DNA of 64,000 bases from Struthio camelus (lineage: Eukaryota; Chordata; Aves; Struthioniformes; Struthionidae), in assembly GCF_040807025.1 (NCBI RefSeq), contig NC_090952.1:22937068-23001067 (forward strand), written 5' to 3'. Every line of letters begins with the position of its first letter. The first letter of the stretch is position 1. A model generated the notes under the pieces. It saw only the letters and a program-made list of their open reading frames with translations, was not told the origin of the DNA and did no database searches. Position numbers and translations under genes: made by a program. Shown here piece after piece: positions 12,801 through 27,800 of this stretch.

Positions 12801-15800
12801 ATTCCAACAAAATACATTTACATTTTAGAATAGTCATATCTCAAGACAAAAAAAAAATCCCCAGATTTGCAAGCTTTCTGAAGGAGATTTTCCTATTCAT
12901 TTATAAGCCATACAGAGCCCCCATGTTACATTTCATAAGCAACAGTCTTTCACCACCTTTAAGGATGTTTTCTGGTATAACAGCATATAGCTATTTTCTT
13001 CAACATTGTTTTTTTTAATTGATGCTTCCTATATCCTTTTCAGTAAGTTAGGCAGGAGAAAACACTGATGCTATAACTAAGGTGATAGAGGTTCTGCCTA
13101 CAGGGCTGTCAGTATTAATGTCATTGCAGGCAAAGAGATAACCATGCTGTTTTAAAATTGTTAACTTAGCAGCAACAGACACAGAACAGAGCGTAGCACT
13201 AACTAAATTATCTTGCTGAGAAACAGTAACTGCCGTTTAGATATCCCCATTAAACCCACATCTCCCACGTTACTCTCCAGGCTGAACTCTACATATGTTG
13301 CGACCAACTTTGAGAATAGGACATCTCCCTGTTTACAGAAAAGCACTACAGACATGCTAAAGTTACTGCAGAACTACATACCACTTAACGAACTGACCCT
13401 TCCTATTAATAGTTAAGACAGGATTATCTAGAGCAGACTCAGTGCTGTGGTACTGAATTAAAATTACCCCATCGTTATACCCAATGTTCTAGCGCACTGG
13501 TTCTCAAAGGCTGCGATGCTACCTTACAAGAGAAGGACGCATCATTCCTCCCAACCCCATAGCCGATTATAAAACAAACAGGATGCTAAGAAGCTATGTT
13601 CTGGAGTACAGTGTTCCAAATATCAGAATCCGGTGTCATTTATGTTCAAAAGATAGGCTACACATGGAAGGTACAGCAGTTAGGAGAACAACGAAGAAAA
13701 TAACCCCACAAACAAGTACCATAGCAACAATTCACTCTTTTCCCCTCCCTTCCACATCAGATTAATTTATACTGAAGAACAAAGGGCGGGGGGAGGAAGA
13801 GGGGAAACAATACTAACCCAGGGCAAAGCAGAGCTGTAAGCAAAACATTTGTCTTCCACTTCTCGCCTCTAAACGCTGAGGGGAAAAAGTAAAAACAATT
13901 TCAAGTTGAGCACTTTTTCCAACTGTTTTAGTTAGACAACAAGGAGCAGATTTGCTATCTGAGACATCAGCTCCAGTCTGAGGCTTATATTAAGCCCAGC
14001 AATTCTGAATTTAACCTGCTGTATCATATTAAACAAATGTTTATACTTACTCTTGTACATTCTAGCAGACACATAACCAGCTGGAGTTCCCAGTAAGACC
14101 CACAATACAACTGCACAGGTCATCAAAGCACCACGGTTGGCAGGAGAAAGAAAACCAAGGCAGGCTAGAACTAAAGATACAAAAAAAATTTAGTCATTTC
14201 TCAACACTTGTCAAATTCCCCGGTAACATATACCACTATATAGATTTATCACTCTCACTGGCAGATATTCAAATGAAGATGATACGTGTAAGCCCTCTTA
14301 CGAGCGTACCCCTAATCTCAATGCCTTATTCATAAGAAAGGACTATGTTATTTCCATTTTGTCTTTTAAGAGGAAAGTTTCTTGTAGCTAAAAGACTGAA
14401 AAACAAAACCCCACAGAGGGCTGAACAATGAGCTTGAACCAAATTTCCTGATGAAAAATTTACTTTTGAGATCCTACAGTGCTCCTGTAAACATATATGG
14501 TCATATGGTCACAACTCATACACATTATGTAACAGAAGTTTACCACGTGGCATAAAGGACATCCAAGTACAGTAGGTCTAGAGAAATCAAAAACTTTGAC
14601 AAATCTAAGTTGGTTGTTTGTTTGTTTAGGGTAGGAATCAGTGTGAAGATAAAACATCTTAAGAGTACGGATTTTGGAATTTGCTTGAAATTCCAAAAAA
14701 AGGCTCTCGGTCACTACGATGGGTAACACCTACCCTCAAGAACGTGCTATCTTGAAAATAAACCTCTCTATTAAAGGAAGGTTGCCTGAGTCTGAACTAA
14801 TTGAGGAGGCTAACTTGGAGAGATTCTTAGAAAAGTTTGTCAGTGAGCTCTAGGGGGAAGTTTCCTTTTAACAGAAAAAGGATTCGCCTTCCTTTCTATA
14901 TCGCTCTGGTGGCACAGGAGACAATTGCAGTTGAAAGTAAGTTACAAAGAGCTCTGACCTATAACAAAAGACAAGTCTACCAAGAAACAAAAGGTTAGGT
15001 TTATATTAATCCTATAGTATCACATAATGAATAGAAAAAAAAGAGATTCTGGGGTAGCACTGAAAGACGATACTGACTAGAAAAAGAAAAAAGTGCAGTT
15101 TGAAAGAGTCTTCCTTTGTACATAAGTATCAGCATACTTCCCAATTTTACTGTACAGTAAGAAAAGGAACAGGGACATTAACAGATAACATATAACAAGA
15201 CACTGATTGTGGCAGGTTACAACATCACACATGTATCTAGCTACTCACGGCAAGCTCACTACCTTATCTCAGTGTTGTATCAGTATCATTTCACCAGCAT
15301 GCATTCTAGCTCTTATTTCTATATAGCTGCAGGCTGTTGTGTCAAATGTATTAGATAGAAAGTGTTCTGAAAACATTAAAGCTTCGATTAGATGTCTTTG
15401 AACTTGTATTATTGGATCCTGGGATAATTTACAGCATGAGAAAAACTTTGTTTTTGTTTTTTTAAAAGAAGCTTTTAACAGCAAAGTTTCATTTCTACAA
15501 TTCTGAAGAACCTGAATTAGTCCATACACCACATTCTAAACATTACCACTTAATACATTACTGAAACCAGATTATTGTTATGGAATAGCATTAATGTTTT
15601 CCTTTGTAACAGGAAGGACTTCACTTCCAAAAGAAAGCTTCTATCATTTCTTGCATAATGCTTACGCAGTGCTCTTATGCTATTATTCTATACACATCAC
15701 CTTAATAAGCTAAAGTTACTTACATAAAGTAATAAATGTCATAATGAAAATTTGCGTTCCTTGACCCAAAAAGACAGATAGTAACATTCCCTTCCTTGGA

Positions 15801-18800
15801 GGTCTAAAAACATCTCCATGAACCAGCTTCCAGCCAAATTCCTCTTGTGCATCTTCCTGTATAAAACCAACAGTGTCATTAGCAAAGATACATAATGCTC
15901 TAGTGAATTTAATACAAGCAAGATGGGAAATACATATTAAGAGTTTGATTAACTTTCAATTTTGTTCCAAAGACAGACTAATTACATTGATTCATCACTC
16001 ATTGATTTTATAACCCCCTAATGGTTCACTGAAAGAAAAAGGCAGAATTTATCATGAAAATCTTCATCTTTTAGAGTGAGGAAAAGAAACAAACGATGTA
16101 ATTAGTCAAGACCATGAAACATAACTCTAAATATAAACTGAAACAAAGCATTTCACTTAATTTAACTTGGATTATAGCATTTCAATCTGGTTCAAACATT
16201 TATCTTTTCTTGCTTCCATTACAAAACATATCAGTCTCAATGACAACACTGAAAAAGAATGAAGTGGTCTGTTCCCTCCGCTCCAGAAGAAAGTTTGCTC
16301 CCTACAAATCACTAAGCATTCCTTGCCCCACTGCTGAGAGGAGAATGGATGGAGCGGGGAGATCCTCAGTGCAGCAGCATTAAGGAACCACTGCTGAAGA
16401 ATAAAGCTTTTCTATGAACTTGCTCAAAACAAAACACCTCCCCCCAACAAGAAAAAAACCATGAATACCACACTTTTGCTCACACAGTTAAAAGCTGCAG
16501 GTTTCAGTGTGTGTAGTTTGTTGTGTGTAGGTCAGTGGACTGTTTAACACTAGAATTACAGCACACAAGAAATGGGGCACGAAGGAAGACCGACCAAACT
16601 GGCAAATGACACAGAGTAGCTTAACTTACGACAGATTCTCCAATTTCTTTTTTTTTTTTTTTTTTTTTTTTTAAATCTTGTATCTTTTTCTTCCCTATGT
16701 TGGTACCTCTGCTTGCACTTTGTTGACAAGAAATCTCTCTCATAAGTCTGATATGTATTAATATAAGAAAGTTAAATTAGTCCCCTAATCATGCGATCAT
16801 GCAACTTTGATAAAAACTATGTCTGCCAAAGAGCTGGTACCAGGAATCTAGGCATGAAGAGACTACACTAATTCCAACACTCACGTACTTTTCCAGGAAA
16901 GAAATACTTAGTTTTGTTAAGAAGCATTCAAAAAAACAAAAACAAACCATGGCCCCCAAACTTTCCTATAATACACCAATTAGTTCAACTTCAGAAGATG
17001 AAAAAGTTTTTGAGTTAGGATAGTAGAAAGACTTTCCAGATTTAAGTGAAGAAAAAAAGAATTCAAAAGATTACCACCAGAAGCAAATTCTTATTTGTTT
17101 ACAAAATGGTGAATGCCAAAATAAATAAATGCTTAGCATTTTGGTTCCTGGCAGAATGAGGTAAGCGTACAAACATGGAATGGTTTAACCAGTAAAGAAG
17201 TTGGAATTAGATTTCCTATTAGCAACTAATCTGGTAAATGCACTCTCAAAACAAACAAACAGAACTACCCCCAAAAAACACATATGGTTTTAACACAAAC
17301 TTTAAAACGTACAACTGCATAGTAAATTTTTTTTTTAAAAGGAATCAAGCTGGACAGATTGAGACTCTTGATTTACCTTCTATGGGTCCATGGGCCAGAG
17401 TGCTCTTCTCAAGACTGAATCTTTAATAAACCCTTCCATTACATGTCCAACAGCTAAGAGTCAAGAGTTTTTTTCCAGATTTTTGTTTAGAGAATTAGAC
17501 AGTATTTTATACTGTTAACCTTCAGAGTTTAAAGATAGGGATAAAAATTGCATAACTAATCCAAGTAAGAAGCTTCCTTTTACAGTGACAAAAATATTTT
17601 AGGAAAATCTAAAATACTTCTCTTGGCGAATATGCTAGAAATCACTGCTATTAAAAAATTATAAATAAATTTTCCAACCTCTAATTTCATATTATTTGTA
17701 TGATTAAAGCATATCTTGTAACAGGGGTAGTTTTTAGTGATTTTTTTTTTTTTAATGTCATTTTATCTTCAATCTTCATCACCAGCTAGGCAAAATAAAG
17801 AACGCCATTTTGTAAATGTGAATATAGAGATAATACAATACACTTTTGAAAAGATACCTGTAACACGACGAGAGTTTTGCTAACACATTTTTAAAGGATG
17901 CAAATTTTGATAGAGGTGTACCAGAGCCAGTGCATTGTTTATAATGGAAGTCTTGTCGGTACAAGTACCAGACATTTAATACCAACTGCCCAGCAATTAT
18001 TGCACACCTGCAGTACTCATCTTATCCATCAATTTAGACTAGTTTTCAAAATATTTTAAAGACTTAAGCCTCCCACACTCAAATAGTCATAATCTTTAAG
18101 AGATTAACATGTAGTCTCTTCATTCAGAAATCTTCTCTTAGTCATAAAATCTTAAATGTAATCTTGTAAGCTCTCAACACTTTATTAATGTATCCCTCAC
18201 TAAGTTTATGTTATGCTAAAAGCCAGCTAGTATTAACTAAACTTTAAACATGCATACTAAGATCATATTTAGGCATGATGCTCATGCATCTATTTGTTTT
18301 CAAGTGAAATCACCAACTTTCCCCAAGTGTGAGATAGTAATTTGTCTCAATGTAGCTTCCTCAACCCTGCTCTTTTTTCGCACAATCATTTCACAGATTT
18401 GTAAATCAAAATCCTTGAACTACATGCAATAGATCTTAAGGCTCTTAAAACTGGCAGGAAACCAGAAAGGAGTGGGGGGGGAGGGGTGTTTTTTTTTTTG
18501 GGGGGGGCGGGGGGAGGTTCAAAGTCACACCTATCCCCACTGTTACCAATAAAAACTAATCAAGCTCCTACAAGTCATGGTCTTTATTACATTAAGAATG
18601 ACCAACTAATAAAGACAACATAGTATAAGATAGTGAACATAATTTAATTGAGAGATCAAAGAGGAGCTTCACAAAAGTGATCAGTTAAAGGATGTGGAAA
18701 AATTCTCCCACTTTAATTACTGTCTGGATTTGCATTAACAAAGGATGTTAAATATCAAAAAAAAAGAATAAGAATATTTTCAGATGTTTTAGTTTCAATA

Positions 18801-21800
18801 TGAAACATTTTTGTGCATTTTAAAGTATTTCTTTAACTAGATAGACAGGAACACCAATAGAAGTTCAAGCCTTTGCAGTATTTGACGTTATTTCTCATCT
18901 TTGGCTTGCAGATACCACTTAAACCAATTAGAAAGAATCCATTTTTACTCAGTCTTTTACTCACAGTGTACTGGTCAAGTCTTTCTAATCAGAGTTAATT
19001 ATGTTCTCTTGCACCAAGGCAGCAAGTCACTGTAGGGACTTGTCCCCTTTCCATTTTTAAGGAGTACATATTTCAAAAGACCTAGCAACAGGTTCAACCA
19101 CAGGGCAACAAGCTTCAGTCACTATGTAAAGACAGATAGGCCACCCTCAGTTTGATGCAGATGCTACCAAGAGAATTGTATTTTAAAAAAAATTCATTTA
19201 CACAGACACTATGTAAAAATTATACATTGGAAAAATTACAACAACTGAGCTTCTTGACACAGCTTCATTAAGATGGGGGCACTATCTGCCTGCAGTAGTT
19301 TTAAGTCGGATCCCTTATGGGGAGGGGAGAAGACATAATTACCAATAAAAATATCTATGCTCTTCACAAGGTTGGTTGTTTAGACTTTAAAATGCAATTT
19401 TAAAGACAAAAACATGTCAAAGCGGTAGCAAAGCTTTTCTTTTCTAAGCTATAGACATCTCTGCAATAGCTGCAGTGCAGCTCCCATGCTAAGGCCATGT
19501 AATACGACTTCAAAACTGCGCTGCACTGACAAGAAATCTTGTGTGTAATCCCAGGCTGTCATAAATAACACCCCGACTGCCAAGATCAGGTCTGGACAGG
19601 TAGCTGATAGTAGCATACTGAACCACTACCAAAACTCTGTCCCTCAACTTTCAGGTGCCTGTGGTGTATCTTGGCTGTTGTTATACTGTGCAAATATAAA
19701 AAAAAAAAAGTTGGTAGAGACGTTGGTAGAGACCATGGAATAAAGGCACTTGCACTTATAAATATGAGTTTGTTCACTATCAAAAAGCTTTTGTGAATCA
19801 TCCCACACACTTCATAAACCTGAAGTCTGTCCTTCCATACTACAAGTTCAACAATTAGGCTAAAGAACTGTCAGACGTACAAATACATTATTGCCATTAC
19901 AAAAGATGAAAGAGTAGTAAAGATATTTTCAACTCACAAATCTTTTCACATGTATCCAATTTTTAAGAGTTATATATTTCTTTATATCATAGTCAAAACA
20001 AATTGATAGACATCATTTTGCTAGAGAAAGTGCTCAGGTAAAAGCTGCAAGTCTTACTCACAGAAGAGTCAATCTGGTTGTATCTTGCAATATCTTTATG
20101 AAGAGTCCTCAGAATGATCATAGCCACCATGCCAGATAAGAAGAGAACAATTACGAGGGAATTCATTATACTGTAGATAAAGAGAAAGTCAAACTTTCAA
20201 TCCATTTTTTTCAGATCTCAGGATATGTACTCTTACTCATACCACATCTACAGCTAAAGTCTGAGGCCTTAGATACTCAGATTTCATGTAAGACATTCCA
20301 TCAGACCTATTTTATGATGTACTGTTTATTCTCAAGACAGTTACATTTGCATGTCTTCATTTTCCATGTCAAGCACTGCTAGGTTACACACTCTATTTAT
20401 TATATATTTAAAATGCTCTCCTAAACACTAGCTTCCAGAACAATCCTGGAGTGAATGTAGTGATGTACAATATGGAGCACAATTTGAAATGAAAGCTGAC
20501 AGAGTCAAAGCTTGCAAACTCCGAGATAAACAGTGCCATTAAATTAAATGGGTCTAATCACACGAGTCTGGGCCGTATATCATGAAGCAATGATAATAAT
20601 GGAAAGTGTTCTGCTGTTGGTTTACGATGTCACAAAGATGATATATTATGAATAAAGCGAGGATGTTCAGTACATAAGAGGAGGACCAAAGTTCCATAAG
20701 AAGAGAGGGCACAAAGGCAAGATTAAAAAAAAAAAAAAAAACACCACACACACACACAACACCGGTTTGGGGGGGGGGGGGGGCAACAACAACAAAAAAG
20801 AAACAGGAAAAAAGGCACAAATAGTCCCTAGAAGTGAATTTGGCCTCCGAATGTTAGCTGCATGTAAAAGATAGATGCTTGCTGAGAATCTCTTGGAAAT
20901 TAACACCGTACCACAGTCAAGCTCTTCTGTTTCTTCACCGCTGTAGGTAAAAATTATCAAAAATCCCACACACTGATAACTTAGGTCAAAAGTAATTTTC
21001 TTGGTGAAAAAGCTAAGGCTCTCAAAGCAGACTTTGTCAAGTAGATTTTATACCTATGAACTCATCAAATCTACACCATGTCATTTAGTATTTTGTGGAT
21101 ATATATTTAACAGATTACCCTTTTCAAACACTTTATATTGCCAAATGCTAGAATTTCTACATAACAAACTGTAAACTTACCATTTGTGTGGTACAGAGGG
21201 AAATAAGTGAGCACTTTTGATAAATATCTTTTTCTTTTAAAATAAACCCTTCTTTTTACTGTAAGCAGCCATTTAGTATAAAACAGCCAGTGTACATATG
21301 TAACTCTCATTTGGCAGCTGGAGAAAGTCAGTCAGTAACAATAAGAATACTGAAGAGCAACAACATCTCAAAATTTCTGCAGAATAGAGATGATAAAGTA
21401 AAACCATGGAGGTTGCTTTCCTTTTGGATACTAATGGTGCATTCCTTTGGTGAAAGGCAATACTACAGCTGCTCCCAAGAGAACCAAGACTGATAAAAGT
21501 TATTCCACATATGGAAACAAGACAGTTTACTGGCCTGAAAACTAACAGACTTTTTTTTTTTCTTTAACCACAGCAGAAGTTACATATCCCTACAAGCATA
21601 GATAAGAAATTTTTGTGCTCCCTTGCAAAAGTTAGTCATTTAATAAATGCAAGTCTTACCTAAACCACTGGATATTGGTATGTGGCATGGACTCCAAAAT
21701 GTAGTCCCATCTGGAAGCCCATTTAATATTATTCTTTTCCTATAAAGAAATTAAATATTAATGAATAAAAACAAGTTGAAGTTTGTTGCCACCTCTGAGA

Positions 21801-24800
21801 GGGAATAAACACATAAGATCTCTTCCACAAACCTTCCATTCAACATTACTGCCTAAGCTTGGTGTCAACCCTGGATGTTAAACTTCTCTCTTGCCTTAAA
21901 TTTTTTTTTTAATCTCTTGACCTTCTCAAAGAATGTCTCAGGTTTGCTGATGTCTCCTATCCATGCCTTCTACCTTCAACTCTGTGACTTCTGGGGCTTC
22001 ACTAAGCCTCATCTTTCCATGACGTGGTATGCAGGTGCCTGCAGCTTCCAAATGCAGGCTGAAAAACAACCATGCCATTACTGCAAGATATTCCCGACAT
22101 ACTACAGTCGACTTTAAACTTCAGCTTTGTTAAACACACTTTATGAACACATCCTCGTTTCCTTTGGAATTTGTCTCTCTCATCTTCTTTAATGTATTTA
22201 GCACAGAGTTCTTTGTCCCTTACCATAACGGTGTCTGATATAGACTTATTTTGCACTACGATTTCCGCAGACAACTTTGATTTGTCTTAAATCCTTCACA
22301 GGGATACCTAAAAATCATTCAGCAACTTTCACCTTCAAAAGTAGCTTTCATCCTCTCCTGTCTCCCCCTCCAAACATTTCATATGAGGGCTGTACAAGTA
22401 ATGATTCTTTCTGACCCCCAAACCTTGTCCTCCACCAGCTTGTCTCGTGGACTGTACATTCATTGTCCGGCCACCAAATCTCCTGACTGGCATGAAGTTC
22501 AGCAGAACTTCTTAGTTTATTCACCAGGTGTTAACTCTGTACAGTTAATTCTGAAAATTTAGACTATGTTGTCTATTGCCTAGAATTGTAAAGTTAGAAT
22601 TAGCGTTCTGGTACCAAAAAAAAAAAATTTCACTGAAGAACTGCACCAACAAGAGTAAGAGGCTGAAATTGCCACAAGTTACTCATTGAAGTTACCAGCC
22701 CCATTTGATCACTAGTTCACAGCTAGTTCAGACAGACTTTCAGAAGCGTGGCTCTACAGTCTGTTATTTGACTATCATGCTGCTCACACACTTACATGTT
22801 TGTACACTTCTGTATTAAACATGAGAGGCATAACTGTTTATATTTTTGCACACACTCAGGGCTGAATACCTTGCCCAGTACAATGAATTAAAATGGCCAT
22901 CATAGTTTTCTTACGGCAGCTAGCATTGGATAAATCAGTTATTCCTTTTCCTGGTTTATGCTTTCAAGTTTCTGAAATTAATGTTTTCCTCTTTTTCCTT
23001 TAAAAATATTTTTCACTGGTCATTACTCCCCTTATAAAGTATTCTGAAACTACTGATAAAAAATAAAACAAATTGGGTATTCTTTCATTCCAAATCAAGA
23101 CTTACGGGTAACAGAGAATGTCAATTTTGAAATACCTAGTGATTAAGATGTACACAGTGCCATCTGCTGGAACGCTACCTGAACCAACAGCAATTAAAAC
23201 TTACCTGCTCCATTACAAAAAAAAAAAAAGGGAGCAGATATTCACAAAACGTGTTACGCGTTTGTACTAACTAAATAAAGTTCACATTGCAATTCTGGAT
23301 TGCAATTTATCATCAAGATTTAAACATAAATGTTAATAGACAGGAGGCTCATTCATGTAGTAAAATTAGAGAGTCTAAGGAGGACTGGATGTCTCAAGGG
23401 AAAAGTAACAGGATATAAGGCCTTGCACCTCAAGGTCACTGGTTCAAATCAAATTCAATTTGGTAGAATGAAAGCTGTTACCACATGACGGCTGCTTGGC
23501 TGCCTATGCAAAATAAGCTGGTGGTCTCAAGCCAGATCCTAGAAGATGGGCGTCTTACATCACAAGAACAACAGCGCTTTTAGGACAGGCTGGAATGGAG
23601 GCAGCAAGGTTTGAAGTAGCACAAACCAAATTATTCTCACTCCCACAAGAGGTTGACTTTCCAGGTTGGGGTAAAGACCCAGCTGCAAGTAAGCTTGATT
23701 TCCTCCTTCCTAGACTTATAATAGGCTGACTGAAACATAGTACTCTAAACAACAAGCAGCCACCTATTCAAAAAAGCTAGTGAATGAAATAAAGGTGCTT
23801 CAGAACGAGACAAAAAACAGCAACTCCACTAGAAAAACAGCTGTACAGTATGCTTACTCTAAATCAGTATCTGGAGACATTTTTTGTCTTTAACATTATA
23901 TTTCTTCTTCATCATGAGACTCTCACCTCCCTAGTTGAACTCTGAAAACGTAGATTGCACCTCAAGGAAGGTAACTCTTCCAGTTATTCAATCTACTAAA
24001 CTTTCAATTAGTAATAAAACAGAGCAAACTGAAGTCTGCATTTCTTTTATTGGTTTTCTTATGCTAAAAAAAGAGCTGGTTCTCAACAAGACAGTTAAGA
24101 TAACAGTTGCAGGAAAAAAATCGAGAATATCATTTGACCCACAGAATCCTGAATGATGATGATAATGGAGAAACATGCTGTTGAACTCTCCAAATCAGGG
24201 ATGTAGTTTAGAGGGGAGAAAAAGGATACATGCTTTCCTATCTAAAATTGGATGCCGGGACGGGAGGGAAAGTGAAGTCTTCTTTATTTATATATTTCAA
24301 GTGCCACTTAAACTTCTACTACTGGAAATGTAATTGTTTTGGGGAAAAAACAAACAAAACAAGACTGTTTTACAAGACAGTCCTTGAGCAATTTACACTG
24401 CCTTAATCCAGTTATGTCTATTAGACAATCATCCAGTTGTTTGGATCTCATTTTTGGGGGGAATTACATATTTGTATAACAGATTCAAGGTACTTACTTC
24501 AAATGTCACAGAGTAAGTGTAGATCAAATTCAGTTTACTGTTGAATTCTCCAGGAATCTCCATAGGTGGACCCTCACAACTTAAGTTGTTCTCATCTGTA
24601 TGTTTGTAGCTAAGAAAAAAAAAAGTTAAATAAGATTTGCATAAACGTGTGTGTGTACACACACACACACACAATTCAGAACTTCTGAAACAGTCCTTGA
24701 ACCACACCAGAACAGAACATTAGCTCTCACCAGCACTTGTGGCGAGAGCTTAAAATTGCACAGGAAGAGTCTTAGGGACCTGCAGCCTTGGATCACTCTC

Positions 24801-27800
24801 CTAGACTTAGTTAATAGAGGTCCAGAAATCTGAGCAGTTGAGAACAAACATTATAGATAAAATTGTTTCTTAAGCATGTGAGACAGAGGTAACAGACCTC
24901 AAAGGTGATGGAATGTGGTTTCACCCTACACACTTTTCTACCACGATCAGACGGAAATCCTAAGCCAATATGCTGCTCTGTTAACTGGGCTGTGAAGTTT
25001 GGAAATCCTTAACTGGTAAGATAGTAAGTTTTAACACAAACTACGCCTTCTCTGCCACCATATCTCCCGCCACATTTGTGAAAAGTTTGCGTTACTGGGG
25101 AGGGGCTCAATCTCACTGTCAATAAGGAAGACAAGGAATTTCTTATGGATCTCTAAAAGGTTCTCACATTCCCTCAAGAGTCACGGGGAAAGGGTGTTTT
25201 TGGTTTTGGTGGATTTCCAGGTGTCTCATTTTATTTTTTTTTTTTATACAAGGGAAACAGAAATGACTGCGAACCTTTCTTTTTTCCCCTTAATATACAA
25301 GTAGTCTAATTTCCTCCCTCTTCAGGCTTGTGTACGCTGAAAATATAGAATTAGTCAGTGCAGTGTTATAAAGTCCATATATGCAAATCCTTCTCTGAAG
25401 TACCCTAGAAACACTGCAGCTGGAGAAGCACCAAAAAAAAGTCACAGAAACCTTAAGTTTTTCTTGAATTCACTCCTGTGAGCCTCTTGTAACAACAGAA
25501 AATAGCTTTCTTCTCATACCCTTTTGGGCAAGGTGTATTTACCCAATCTAGCTAAATAAGTCTACTTTATATGTATTATATGCTATTAACTGGCCCAAGC
25601 CACAAGACAATAACAACTTTCATGAAAGAGTTCAGGTGTTCCAAACAAAAATACTCCACCAGGAGAGCTCCAAAGCTGCACAGCAAAACACCAAGTCAGA
25701 AAAGGACAAAATTTAAGGTTTTATGTGCAACCTAATTGTGCCCCCTTGTGGTCTGCACTACTGGTGAACAAGCAACTTATCCCAGTTATTTTTCAACCAT
25801 TCAGTATATAACTGATAAAGGGCTAAAAAGGGGAAGGTTGGTAGAATCTTCTTGCCGCTATCTGGAAGCGGGTGGAAAGGGACAGAACAAAGCTATGTAA
25901 GAAGCCTAATTCACTAAAAGCACATCACAGCATTGCAACAGAAAAACAGGGCACTACATCCAAGTCATGTTTCACCATACAGCAAGTCTATACGATTTGA
26001 GAAATCGTTGTCGTATAATTTCAGAACATAATCTCTACAGATAGTGGGGAAGAGTATAGGTTTTAAAAAAAAAAAAAAAAAAAGGGGGGGAAGGCAACTA
26101 CTTTGATATTGTATAAATAGACTGCAGTTTTTAAATACAGGTAAGTATGAACTCTGCATAAACAGTCTGACAGAGCAAAGCGAAATAGTTGCTTAAATCT
26201 GTTTCTGACCTCTGAAACACGTTAACTCCTCGCTGGTTAACACAACAGCGCAGAAACTAAAAAGTTATTGTTTAAGAAAGTAAGTTAGTCTTAGATGTTC
26301 GGCTTCTTTGAGTATCAATATTAACCTGGTATTTCATCTGCATCTCAGTATCCAAACTAACACTCATACATTTATACAAAGACTGTAGATTTGTACAAGG
26401 AAAGTACATTTGATACACAGTGCAGCAAGACTAAGAGATAACATGGAAAACTATCACGCAGTTAAAGGATGTTTGTCAGTGTACCTGGAAAAAAGTCTTT
26501 TAAAAGAAAGTTGTTAGTTTACCACTAGATGCAACTCTATAAAAATATTAGAAAACGTCTATTAATTTTTTATGTCAGGTTGTAAGAGTTAGCAAAAGCA
26601 GCTTTGCCTCATCGGGAGGGACTTGGTACCTGTCATTCAACTTTGCTTTTCGAACGTTCCTTAGGCACAGAACTGTTCTTTGTAAATACAAGCCCAGCTG
26701 TGAACCAACATACTGAAAGGTTTACCACAGTTAAGAACAATCAGCTCTGCAGAAAGTCAAAAGCCACATTACACCAAGTATCATTTCTAAGTCTATAACT
26801 ACTGCTAAGACTCCCTCCTGCTAGTACTTGCTGTTTTAATATGCAGTTACCTTTGTGGTCTCAGTCGTGCCATCACCAGTCTTGCACCAGGCCAGTTTTC
26901 ATCCTTCGCACTATGGTACATGATTGTTATGTCAACATGGTTGAAGAGGTAGAAAGTGTTCTTCTTGTTAAACTCCGACTACAAAATACCAAGAGATTGG
27001 AAAACTTCTCCAGTAGGAGAGGGCATAACACGGTCACGAACAAAATGAGACTTGTCACATGAAGGAGCAGGAAAGAAGGGAAAAATACTTCAACGCTCAC
27101 ATTATTTTTTATGAAAGCAAACCCACATAAGTAACAGTCAAAAATCGTTAAAATATCACATCTGTGTTGCTGGTAAGATTTAAAGGCATCTGACACTATT
27201 TTTGTAAAGTTATGACAAAAAGCTATCAAAGCAAATTCAAAGATCCATTTATTCAAGGTACAAGGAACTCAGAATCACTATTGCTCCCCCCGACATACAC
27301 ACTTCATGGTAGACACTCCAACCACTGAACTTTACAAACCAGGGTCTGCTTTAAGAAAATACGTTTCACCTTCAAAAGCTACTCTGCTTCGTCATCTCTG
27401 TTGTCCCAGGAAACAGAATTAGGAAGAACTATATAAAGCTCACGTTCAAAATAACAGCTAATACCTGAGTTGACTAGGTTGACTTCAATTTTCTCTTCTC
27501 CTCCATGCTGTCATTATTACATTATTTTATTCGACTATAATTTTAATCTGAATGAAGCGACTAGGATGATAGACTGCTAATTGAGTTTCCAAGTAGGAAT
27601 TTTTTTTTTTTTTAAATTGTGAATATTATCCTAACAGTCTTTAAAACATTCGAATTAGCTGTTTTCAAATTGCCGTATAACCTTCCTGTCCTGCCCTCCA
27701 CCAAAATATTACACTGTCTTGTGCTAAAATTATCTGGATTCCATTATAACCCTGTCTTTAGGGACGTGTTCTCTGTAATTCCAAAGTAACAGTTGGGGAG

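Noticed and set aside
20554-20969. Minus-strand frames rich in Phe, Pro and Val
   Set aside because: They are translations of the compound A/CA/G microsatellite.
23405-23465. tRNA-like T-arm (GGTTCAAATC)
   Set aside because: There is no acceptor stem, anticodon arm or A-box in the right positions. It might be an old tRNA-derived SINE fragment, but this cannot be supported.
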